From GCA-003244245 sp963823755 (GTDB taxonomy: Bacteria; Actinomycetota; Actinomycetes; Mycobacteriales; Pseudonocardiaceae), in contig CAWGMP010000003.1 of the NCBI GenBank assembly GCA_963823755.1, positions 62,001-126,000 of the forward strand: 64,000 nucleotides of DNA, read 5' to 3'. The stretch's first letter is position 1; each line of letters starts with the position of its first letter. A program made the position numbers and the translations under genes. Below, piece by piece: positions 8,722 through 16,524 of this stretch. The notes below the pieces were generated by a model, which had not been told where the DNA came from, ran no database searches, and saw nothing but the letters and a program-made list of their open reading frames with translations.

Positions 8722-9906
8722 ATGGACGTGCTGGTAGCCGGGGGTGGCCCGGCGGGATGGGCGATGGCAGCAGCCTGCGCGCGAGCGGGGCTAGACACCC
8801 AGTTGGTGGATCCCGCGCCGGACCGGCCGTGGCGGGCCACCTATGGCTCCTGGCGGGAGGAACTGCCCGCCGAGGCTGAAAAAGCGGTGGCAGCGACCGG
8901 CCGCGGCGAGGCGATCGGCACCACTGAACACCGGCTGGACTGGGAATACGTGGTGCTGGACAACGCCGCACTGCGGGACGGGTTCGCCGCAGCGCCGATC
9001 AGAGTGCTCAAGGGCCGGGTGCGGGATGCGCGCCCAGACCCGGGCGGGGTCGCGGTGGACGTGGATGGCATCCAACGGCGGGCCGCCGTGGTGCTCGACG
9101 CAACCGGTGCGGCGCGCTCGGTGCTCGGTGCTGTTCCGCGCCGCACAGCCGCTGAGCAGACCGCGGTGGGAGTGTTGGTCGACGCCGATACGGCTCGGAA
9201 TCTGGTGGCTCCGGGCAGCGCGTTATTCATGGACTGGCGGCCACACCATGGCGAGACGGGATGGCCCACGTTCCTTTATGCGGTGCCGGTGGCGTCGGAT
9301 CGAGTACTACTCGAAGAGACTTCCCTGGCCCGCCGCCCGGGGCTCGAGCTGGCGGTGTTGCGTCGCCGACTGCATGCCCGATTGGCCTATCACCGTATCG
9401 CCGTGCCGGCTGGCTACGAGGAACGGGTGCGCTTCCCGGTGGACCGCCCCCTACCAGCGCCCGACGACTGGCGCGGGCCGGTGGTGCCGTTCGGGGCGGC
9501 GAGCCCACTGGTACACCCCGCCACCGGCTACAGCGTGGCCACGGCACTGCGATTGGCCCCTCGGGTGGCCACCGCCGTGCACGATGCACTGCGGCGCGGT
9601 GGTTCAGGTGCGGCCGGGGTCGCCGCCTGGCGAACGGTGTGGAGCCCGGCCGCGCTGGCGGTGCACACCCTGCGACGTCGCAGCTTGGAGTCGCTGCTGC
9701 GCTTTCCGACCGAGCTCGTACCAGTGTTCTTCGACGTATTCTTCGCGCTCCCACAGCGACACCGCTGGGCCTACCTCACCGGCCGCGAAGACGTCCAAGG
9801 CAGCGCGGCTGCGATGGGCGCACTGTTCGTAGCCGCACCGTGGTGGCTTCGCAAGCGGCTGGTCTTCGGTGCACTCGATCTGCGCAGGAGCTCGGATTGC
9901 CTGTGA
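8722..9906 (+). CDS. Lycopene cyclase family flavoprotein
   Basis: FAD/NAD(P)-binding protein of 394 aa resembling CrtY/CrtL lycopene beta-cyclases. The N-terminus has the dinucleotide-binding pattern DVLVAGGGPAGWAMAAACARAGL ending in an acidic residue (QLVD). Later segments GATYSW-like ATYGSWREELP, LFMDWRPHH, FLYAVPV and LLEETSLARRPGL match the cyclase family in my reading. No phytoene synthase or desaturase gene is nearby, so the substrate is not proven to be lycopene. A GTG immediately upstream (8719) is an alternative start and no good ribosome binding site is visible. A phosphopantetheinyl transferase gene follows 46 nt downstream. Confidence 0.8.
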   Translation: MDVLVAGGGPAGWAMAAACARAGLDTQLVDPAPDRPWRATYGSWREELPAEAEKAVAATGRGEAIGTTEHRLDWEYVVLDNAALRDGFAAAPIRVLKGRVRDARPDPGGVAVDVDGIQRRAAVVLDATGAARSVLGAVPRRTAAEQTAVGVLVDADTARNLVAPGSALFMDWRPHHGETGWPTFLYAVPVASDRVLLEETSLARRPGLELAVLRRRLHARLAYHRIAVPAGYEERVRFPVDRPLPAPDDWRGPVVPFGAASPLVHPATGYSVATALRLAPRVATAVHDALRRGGSGAAGVAAWRTVWSPAALAVHTLRRRSLESLLRFPTELVPVFFDVFFALPQRHRWAYLTGREDVQGSAAAMGALFVAAPWWLRKRLVFGALDLRRSSDCL

Positions 9907-9952
9907 TCACCCACGTGGCACCGGTCGAGAGGTTGTTCATGCGGCAGCCGAG

Positions 9953-10642
9953 TTGATCGAGAAGATCCTGCCCGACGAGGTGGCCAGCGCCGAGGCGTTC
10001 GACGACCCACCTGACGTTGTGCTGTATCCGGACGAAGAGGAACTGATCAGCCGCGCCGTGGACAAGCGACGCCGTGAGTTCCGCACGGTCCGCCACTGCG
10101 CCCGGCGGGCGCTACGCCAGCTCGGCCTGCCACCGGTGCCCGTGCTCCGTGGCGAGCGCGGGGAGCCGCAGTGGCCACCAGGGATAGTGGGCAGCATGAC
10201 CCACTGCGGTGGTTATCGAGCCGCCGCCGTTGCCCACAGCTGCGATCTTCGCACGCTGGGGATCGATGCCGAACCGCACCAACCACTGCCAGCGGGAGTA
10301 TTAGACGCCATCGCCTTGGCTGACGAGCACCGTAACCTGTCCGCGCTGGCGGCTGCCGACAATGCAACATGCTGGGACCGTATCTTGTTCTGCGCCAAGG
10401 AGACGGTGTATAAGGCGTGGTTCCCGCTGACCCATAGCTGGCTAGGATTCGAGGACGCTGCCGTCACGATCAGTCCCGGCACGAGTGACTCGGCTGAAGG
10501 CACCTTCTCCGCCCACCTGCTGGTGGCTGCACCGACCATCTCCAGCGAAACACCGACCCACTTCAAAGGTCGCTGGCTACGGAACAACGAACTGGTGATC
10601 ACCACGATCGCCCTCAGCGCCGATCCACCGTGCAGACAGTGA
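9953..10642 (+). CDS. 4'-phosphopantetheinyl transferase (Sfp/EntD type)
   Basis: Transfers the phosphopantetheine arm from CoA to carrier-protein domains of fatty-acid, polyketide or peptide synthases. Visible motifs are GSMTHCGGYRAAA, LGIDAEPHQPLP (metal-binding Asp/Glu) and FCAKETVYKAWFPLT (the KEAxxK-type motif), in the order of the EntD-like subgroup with a Cys-containing FCAKE. The TTG at 9953 gives LIEKILP, the normal family N-terminus, and 229 aa. The frame is open further upstream but overlaps the preceding gene. The start is moderately uncertain. No carrier-protein client is encoded in the window. Confidence 0.88.
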   Translation: MIEKILPDEVASAEAFDDPPDVVLYPDEEELISRAVDKRRREFRTVRHCARRALRQLGLPPVPVLRGERGEPQWPPGIVGSMTHCGGYRAAAVAHSCDLRTLGIDAEPHQPLPAGVLDAIALADEHRNLSALAAADNATCWDRILFCAKETVYKAWFPLTHSWLGFEDAAVTISPGTSDSAEGTFSAHLLVAAPTISSETPTHFKGRWLRNNELVITTIALSADPPCRQ

Positions 10643-10779
10643 TCAACGCTCAGGTCGAACTCGGCGAGAGCAGAGCACGGCACCGGCCGCTCCAGATTCC
10701 ACATCCGATGTTCACCGGCCGTTCGGTGGCCCGGCCCCTGACGATGCTCTGCGTCCTGGCCCGTGCCGTGGTGGTCGGC

Positions 10780-10807
10780 TACAGTCTCTAACCTGATCAT
10801 CGTCAGG
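10780..10807 (+). promoter_or_regulatory. Possible promoter/operator before the HAD-GH65 operon
   Basis: A TACAGT hexamer (10780-10785) is followed by the imperfect palindrome CCTGATCATCGTCAGG (10792-10807; 5-bp outer arms). It lies about 65 nt before the chosen HAD start and no convincing -35 is visible. The rest of the 10643-10872 interval shows nothing else I can support. Confidence 0.25.
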
Positions 10808-10872
10808 TGACCCGCTACGATTTCGGCTCTCACGGTGCTCTAGGCCAAACCCAGATGGATGGTGGTAGGCGC

Positions 10873-11625
10873 ATGTTCGGCGCGCTCGGGGTGCCCGACC
10901 CCACGCGGGGCTTGTTGTTCGACTTAGACGGCGTCCTCACGCAGACCGCCAAGCAGCATGCGGCGGCTTGGAAGGTGATGTTCGACGAGTTCCTGGCGCA
11001 GCGTGCGCGGGACACCGGCGAGACGTTCGTGCCGTTTGACTCCGGCGCTGACTACGACACCTATGTCGATGGCAGACCGCGACTGGCCGGCACCCAGGCA
11101 TTTCTCGCATCCCGGCATATCGAGTTGCCCATGGGCACACCGCAGGACTCCCCCGGAGCACCGACCGTGCAGGGCTTGTCGCACCGCAAAAACGACCTCG
11201 TGTTGGAGCTCATCGGCACCCAGGGGGTGACGGTCTACCCGGGCTCGGTGCGCTACCTGCATGCGGCGCGTGACGCCGGGCTGCTCTGCGCGGTGGTGAC
11301 CTCCAGCGCCAACGCCGAGCAGGTGCTGACCTCGGCGGGGTTGTCTGAGTTGTTCGACGCTCGGGTCGATGGGTTGGTCGCTATCCGTGAGGGGCTCGCC
11401 GGTAAGCCGGCTCCTGACACGTTTCTTGCCGGTGCTCGGTTGCTTGGTGTATCGCCTGCGGCGGCGGTGGTGTTCGAGGACGCGCTGGCCGGTGTCGCGG
11501 CTGGTCGTGCCGGGTGTTTCGGGTACGTCGTGGGGGTGGATCGGGTCGGGCAGGCTGATGCGTTGCGGGCGCACGGTGCTGATGTTGTAGTTGGTGACCT
11601 TGCTGAGTTGTTGGGTCAGTCATGA
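10873..11625 (+). CDS. HAD superfamily phosphatase/mutase, beta-phosphoglucomutase type
   Basis: About 250 aa. Motif I is LLFDLDGVLTQTAK with the nucleophile and general acid/base Asp pair. The cap has the beta-phosphoglucomutase-like DYDTYVDGRPRLAG and SHRKNDLVLELI. Motif II is VVTSSANA, motif III AGKPAPDTF, and motif IV VFEDALAGVAAGRAG. The following GH65 phosphorylase overlaps by 4 nt (ATGA), so the pair probably converts a disaccharide to sugar 1-phosphate and then sugar 6-phosphate. The start is ATG 10873; ATG 10855 is also possible. Codon use changes inside the gene: from about 11330 onward leucine TTG and third-position T become common, unlike the 5' part. Confidence 0.87.
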   Translation: MFGALGVPDPTRGLLFDLDGVLTQTAKQHAAAWKVMFDEFLAQRARDTGETFVPFDSGADYDTYVDGRPRLAGTQAFLASRHIELPMGTPQDSPGAPTVQGLSHRKNDLVLELIGTQGVTVYPGSVRYLHAARDAGLLCAVVTSSANAEQVLTSAGLSELFDARVDGLVAIREGLAGKPAPDTFLAGARLLGVSPAAAVVFEDALAGVAAGRAGCFGYVVGVDRVGQADALRAHGADVVVGDLAELLGQS

Positions 11626-13991
11626 TCGAGCAGCGTCAGTTCGCCGTCGAGCCGTGGGCGGTGCGGGAGTGTGGGTTGAATCTGGTCGCGTTGGGTCAGA
11701 CGGAGTCGGTTTTCGCGTTGGCTAACGGGCATATCGGGTTGCGTGGCAATCTTGATGAGGGTGATCCGCACGCGTTGCCGGGGAGTTATCTGAACTCTTT
11801 TTATGAGTTGCGACCTTTGCCTTATCCCGAGGGTGGGTATGGTTATCCTGAGTCTGGTCAGACGATTGTCAATGTGACCAACGGTAAGCTGATCCGGTTG
11901 CTGGTCGATGATGAGCCGTTGGATGTGCGTTACGGTGAGGTGCGCTCTCACGAGCGGATTCTGGATTTGCGGGCCGGGACGCTGAGCCGGCGCTTGGAGT
12001 GGGTGTCGCCTGCGGGTAAGGCGGTGCGGGTGCGGTCGCAGCGGCTGGTGTCGTTGGTGCAACGAGCGGTGGTGGCCATCGATTATGAGGTCGAGCCGGT
12101 GGATGTGCCGGTGTTGTTGGTCTTGCAGTCGGAGTTGTTCGCCAACGAGCAGTTGCCCGCCACCACCGATGACCCGCGGGTGGCGGCGGTGTTGTCCGAA
12201 CCGCTGGTCGCCGAGCAGTGCCGGTGCAATGACACCGGGGCCACGCTGTTGCACCACACCCGTCACTCGAATTTGCGGATGGCCGCGGCGATGGACCACG
12301 AGGTGATCGGACCATCTCGCACGGAGTTTCACTCCTCGGCCACCGAGGATGTCGCACGCACGACGGTGATCTGCCGGTTGGAACCAGGTCAGCGACTGCG
12401 GGTGGTGAAGTACCTGGCTTATGGCTGGTCGTCGCAGCGGTCGTTTCCCGCGCTCAACGATCAGGTCCGGGCGGCGCTGGCGGCCGCGCGCTACACCGGG
12501 TGGACCGGGTTAGCCACCGAACAGCGCCGCTACCTCGATGAGTTCTGGGCCTCGGCCGATGTGACGGTCGAAGGCAACCCGCAGCTCCAACAGGCGGTCC
12601 GGTTCGCGTTGTTCCATGTGCTCCAAGCCGGCGCCCGGGCCGAGGGTCGGGGGATCGCGGCCAAGGGCCTGACCGGCCCGGGCTATGACGGCCATACCTT
12701 CTGGGACACCGAAACCTTCGTGTTACCGATCCTGAGCCACACCGTGCCCGACGCGGCTGCCGACGTGCTGCGCTGGCGGCAACAAACCCTGCCCCTGGCC
12801 CGTGAGCGCGCAACGCAGCTGGGCCTGGCCGGTGCAGCGTTTCCGTGGCGCACCATCCGGGGCCAGGAGTGTTCGGGATATTGGCCGGCGGGGACTGCGG
12901 CCTTCCACGTCAACGCCGACATCGCCGACGCTGCGATCCGCCATGTGACCGCCACCGGCGACACCGACTTCGAACGCAACGTCGCCCTGGAACTGCTGGT
13001 CCACACCGCGCGACTGTGGCGCTCGCTGGGCCACCACGACGTGGCAGGCCGCTTTCGCATCGACGGAGTCACCGGACCCGACGAATACAGCGCGCTGGCC
13101 GACAACAACGTCTACACCAACCTGATGGCACAACGTAACCTGCGGGTCGCCGCCGACGTCGTCGGGCGCCACCGGGACCAGGCTGCCGCTCTGGGCGTCG
13201 ACGCTGAAGAAGCCGCGTCCTGGCGTGACGCAGCAGCCGAGATGGTGGTGCCCTATGACGAGAAACTCGGCGTGCACCCACAGGCGGAAGGTTTCACCGA
13301 GCACGCAATCTGGGACTTCGCCGGCACCGCGACGGATCAATACCCGTTGCTGTTGCACTTTCCCTACTTCGACCTCTACCGCAAGCAGGTGGTGAAGCAG
13401 GCCGACCTGGTGCTGGCCATGCATCTGTGCCCGGAGGCCTTCACCGCTGAGCAGAAGGCCCGCAACTTCGCCTACTACGAGCGGATCACCGTCCGCGACT
13501 CATCACTGTCAGCGGCCACCCAGGCGGTGCTGGCGGCCGAGACCGGGCACCTGGAGCTGGCCTATGACTACCTCTGCGAAACCGCGCTGGTGGATCTGGC
13601 TGATCTGGCGAAAAACACCGATCATGGTCTGCACATCGCGGCACTGGCCGGCTCCTGGTCTGCGCTGGTGGCCGGATTCGGCGGGCTACGCCACCTCGAC
13701 GACGGTGGGCTGGCCTTCGCACCTCGGTTGCCTGAGGCGTTGAGCAGGATCACCTTCCGGTTGCGCTGGCGCGGCCGGCGACTGAGGGTGGAGATCACCC
13801 CGGGGCAGGCCGAGTATCAGCTACTGGAGGGCGTCGGACTGGAGCTGCGACACCACGGGCAGCCCGTCACGCTTACCATGGGCACGCCGATGATGATGGC
13901 GATCCCGCCGGCCCCGCCGACCGATCCGCTGGCGCAGCCGGTGGGACGGGAGCCGCTCGCTCGCCGGCTACGCGGCGACGCGCTTGGTTAA
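11622..13991 (+). CDS. Glycoside hydrolase family 65 disaccharide phosphorylase
   Basis: A 789-aa protein of the GH65 family (trehalose, maltose, kojibiose or nigerose phosphorylases). It has the N-terminal beta-sandwich, the (alpha/alpha)6 barrel with YDGHTFWDTETFVLPIL, and the catalytic general-acid segment VTGPDEYSALADNNVYTN, whose Glu in GPDEY is the acid. The presence of the HAD mutase in the same operon supports phosphorolysis rather than hydrolysis. The exact disaccharide cannot be read from sequence. The 5' 500 nt use TTG/GGT-rich codons whereas the rest uses CTG/GGC. The stop codon overlaps that of the convergent PfkB gene in a shared TTAA. Confidence 0.9.
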   Translation: MIEQRQFAVEPWAVRECGLNLVALGQTESVFALANGHIGLRGNLDEGDPHALPGSYLNSFYELRPLPYPEGGYGYPESGQTIVNVTNGKLIRLLVDDEPLDVRYGEVRSHERILDLRAGTLSRRLEWVSPAGKAVRVRSQRLVSLVQRAVVAIDYEVEPVDVPVLLVLQSELFANEQLPATTDDPRVAAVLSEPLVAEQCRCNDTGATLLHHTRHSNLRMAAAMDHEVIGPSRTEFHSSATEDVARTTVICRLEPGQRLRVVKYLAYGWSSQRSFPALNDQVRAALAAARYTGWTGLATEQRRYLDEFWASADVTVEGNPQLQQAVRFALFHVLQAGARAEGRGIAAKGLTGPGYDGHTFWDTETFVLPILSHTVPDAAADVLRWRQQTLPLARERATQLGLAGAAFPWRTIRGQECSGYWPAGTAAFHVNADIADAAIRHVTATGDTDFERNVALELLVHTARLWRSLGHHDVAGRFRIDGVTGPDEYSALADNNVYTNLMAQRNLRVAADVVGRHRDQAAALGVDAEEAASWRDAAAEMVVPYDEKLGVHPQAEGFTEHAIWDFAGTATDQYPLLLHFPYFDLYRKQVVKQADLVLAMHLCPEAFTAEQKARNFAYYERITVRDSSLSAATQAVLAAETGHLELAYDYLCETALVDLADLAKNTDHGLHIAALAGSWSALVAGFGGLRHLDDGGLAFAPRLPEALSRITFRLRWRGRRLRVEITPGQAEYQLLEGVGLELRHHGQPVTLTMGTPMMMAIPPAPPTDPLAQPVGREPLARRLRGDALG

Positions 13992-14914
13992 TCCTCAGGA
14001 AGAGCCCCCAACATCTCTGCTACCAGGGTGCACAATCGCTGATCGTCCCGCCAGGCCCGCGGACCGACATACTGGACCCGCAGCGCAGCCACTGCGACGC
14101 CGAAGCTCAGGCTGCGCTCGGGGTCGGTCACTCCGCGGGCCCGGGCGAATGCCACCGCCCCGTGCAGCACATCACCGGCACCCAGGGTGTCACGGACGGC
14201 GACAGGCGGGACCTTGACTGCACCGGCGGCGTCCCTAGTTCGCCAACACACCGGAGCGGCACCGGCTGTCATCGCCACCAGGCGCGCGCCGTCGGCCAGT
14301 AACGCCGCAGCGACTGTGTCAAAACTCTCAGAGCCGCGTCCCTCAGGACAGCCTGCCACGAAGCCAGCCGAGCACACCACGGCGTCGGCGAGCGGCACCA
14401 GGTCGGCATACACCGGCTTGGGGCTACCGCAGTCGAGCACCACCGGTACCCGGGCAGCGTGGGCGGCCCGCGCCGCAGCCACGGCCACGTCGGGATGGTG
14501 CCCGTCGATCAGTACGACGTCGGCGTGGCGGGTCAGCACCGGCAGCTCGGCGGGCACCACAGCGGTCATGTCCTCAGCGTTGCGCGACACCACCGATCGC
14601 TCCCCAGTGCGCTCGAGCACGGTGATGGCCGAGATGCTGAGGTCACCACCGGCCGCCCAAGCGTCCACGATCTGTACGCCGGCGCGGTCCAGTTCCCCTG
14701 CCACCAACCGGCCGACCGGACCGGGACCCACCGCGGAGAGCAGCACGCTATGCCCGCTCAAGGCACCGAACGTCACCGCGGCAGCCGCAGCCGGTCCCCC
14801 GGTGGCGATATCGCTGCGCTGCGCCACAACCTTCTCGTCCACACCGGGCTGCCGCGCCACCCGGTGAACCAGGTCCAAGGTGGCCAGACCGACGAACAAC
14901 CCGCGCAGTGGCAT
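13988..14914 (-). CDS. PfkB family carbohydrate kinase
   Basis: Ribokinase-like sugar or nucleoside kinase of 308 aa. The N-terminal motif GGPAAAAAVTFGALSG and the C-terminal catalytic motif DTLGAGDVLHGAVAFA (GAGD with the base Asp) are both present. The ATG at 14914 has GGAG 6 nt upstream and gives the usual MPLRGLFVGLATLDL start; the frame stays open upstream without a better site. The substrate is unknown. It is convergent with the GH65 gene and divergent from guaB1. Confidence 0.88.
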   Translation of the reverse strand: MPLRGLFVGLATLDLVHRVARQPGVDEKVVAQRSDIATGGPAAAAAVTFGALSGHSVLLSAVGPGPVGRLVAGELDRAGVQIVDAWAAGGDLSISAITVLERTGERSVVSRNAEDMTAVVPAELPVLTRHADVVLIDGHHPDVAVAAARAAHAARVPVVLDCGSPKPVYADLVPLADAVVCSAGFVAGCPEGRGSESFDTVAAALLADGARLVAMTAGAAPVCWRTRDAAGAVKVPPVAVRDTLGAGDVLHGAVAFARARGVTDPERSLSFGVAVAALRVQYVGPRAWRDDQRLCTLVAEMLGALPED

Positions 14915-15044
14915 CAGCGGCTCCTCGCGCAAATCCTGGACTGCATCCAGCGGGCTCATCGGAGTTACCGGCACCGAATAGCCGCGCTCAGCCTGCTGAA
15001 TTCGCCAGCGACCAGATGCCCGCCAAGCCAGTAACGTCGCTGAT

Positions 15045-16484
15045 GTGCGCTTCCTCAATGACCATAGTCCCGGTCACGACCTCACCTATGACGATGTCTT
15101 CCTGATGCCGTCGCGTTCGGACGTAGCGTCCCGATTCGATGCGGATCTGTCCACAGTGGATGGATCGGGGACCACCATCCCGCTCGTGGTCGCGAACATG
15201 ACCGCGGTTGCAGGACGCAGGATGGCTGAGACGGTGGCTCGCCGCGGCGGGATGGTGGTGTTGCCCCAGGACGTGGACCCGACCGCGGTCGCAGAGACGG
15301 TGGCATGGGTGAAGTCGCGGCACCTGGTGCTGGACACCGCGTTGACGCTGGGCCCGCAGGACGCCGTCGCTGACGCGATCACTCTGCTACCCAAGCGGGC
15401 ACACCGCGCCGTGGTGGTAATGGAGGGGACCGGGCGTCCGGTCGGACTGGTCACCGAGGCCGAGCTGACCGGAGTGGACCGGTTTGCCCGGCTGGGCGAC
15501 GTGGCACAGGCCGACCTGGTGATCGTGTCTGCCGATACCGAACCACGCAAGATCTTCGAGCAACTGCACCACCGCCGCCAGGAGCTGGCGCTCGCGGTCG
15601 ACGCCCAAGGTCGTTTGGTCGGGGTGCTGACCCCCACCGGGGCATTGCGTGCCGAGATGTACTCCCCTGCGCTGGACTCTGATGGTCGCCTGCGAGTCGC
15701 CGCTGCGCTCGGTGTGAATGGCGATGTCACCGCCAAGACCGAGGCACTGCTTGCAGCAGGGGTCGACGTGCTGGTCGTCGACACCGCACACGGCCACCAG
15801 CGCAAGATGCTCGATGCGTTGCACGCGATCCGGTCACGCGGGCCGGCGATACCGGTAGTGGCCGGGAATGTGGTCTCCGAGCAGGGCACCCGTGACCTGC
15901 TCGAGGCCGGCGCAGACATCGTCAAGGTCGGAGTCGGGCCCGGCGCGATGTGCACAACCCGCATGCTGACCGGAGTCGGCCGGCCGCAATTCTCCGCAGT
16001 GGCCGAATGCGCCGCCGCAGCCCGCGCGACCGGTGGCCACGTCTGGGCTGACGGAGGGGTACGCCATCCTCGAGACGTCGCGCTGGCACTGGCCGCCGGA
16101 GCGGCCAATGTCATGATCGGCTCGTGGTTCGCCGGCACCTACGAGTCGCCCAGTGACCTCCAGCGCGACGAGGCTGGCCGGTTCTACAAGGACTCCTACG
16201 GGATGGCCTCTAAGCGTGCTATCGCCGCCCGGACGACCTGCGACGACACCTTCGACCGCGCCCGCAAGGCACTGTTCGCTGAGGGCCTTTCGACGGCTCG
16301 GATGTACCTCGACCCACACCGCTCTGGGGTGGAGGACCTCATTGACTACATCTGCGCCGGAGTGCGCAGCGCCTGCACCTACGCCGGTGCGCGGACGTTG
16401 CCGCAGCTTTCCGAGCAGGCGGTGATCGGGGTACAGTCGGCGGCCGGCTTCGCCGAGGGGCGCCCGCTGCCCGGCGGTTGGTAA
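15045..16484 (+). CDS. guaB1: GuaB1, IMP dehydrogenase-related protein (probable GMP reductase)
   Basis: A 479-aa TIM-barrel enzyme with a CBS pair inserted (about residues 90-215). The N-terminus LTYDDVFLMPSRSDV and the catalytic loop VGPGAMCTTRMLTGVG with its Cys are those of the IMPDH/GMPR family. The length and sequence resemble the actinobacterial GuaB1 subgroup, for which GMP reductase activity with CBS control has been reported in mycobacteria; I rely on memory for that. The substitution CTTRM in place of IMPDH's CxTR context supports GuaB1 rather than GuaB. The start is GTG 15045. The gene stands alone, divergent from the PfkB kinase. Confidence 0.88.
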   Translation: MRFLNDHSPGHDLTYDDVFLMPSRSDVASRFDADLSTVDGSGTTIPLVVANMTAVAGRRMAETVARRGGMVVLPQDVDPTAVAETVAWVKSRHLVLDTALTLGPQDAVADAITLLPKRAHRAVVVMEGTGRPVGLVTEAELTGVDRFARLGDVAQADLVIVSADTEPRKIFEQLHHRRQELALAVDAQGRLVGVLTPTGALRAEMYSPALDSDGRLRVAAALGVNGDVTAKTEALLAAGVDVLVVDTAHGHQRKMLDALHAIRSRGPAIPVVAGNVVSEQGTRDLLEAGADIVKVGVGPGAMCTTRMLTGVGRPQFSAVAECAAAARATGGHVWADGGVRHPRDVALALAAGAANVMIGSWFAGTYESPSDLQRDEAGRFYKDSYGMASKRAIAARTTCDDTFDRARKALFAEGLSTARMYLDPHRSGVEDLIDYICAGVRSACTYAGARTLPQLSEQAVIGVQSAAGFAEGRPLPGGW

Positions 16485-16524
16485 CGCCCCCGCTACGGTA
16501 ACCGCATGACGAGCAGGGGGTCCT

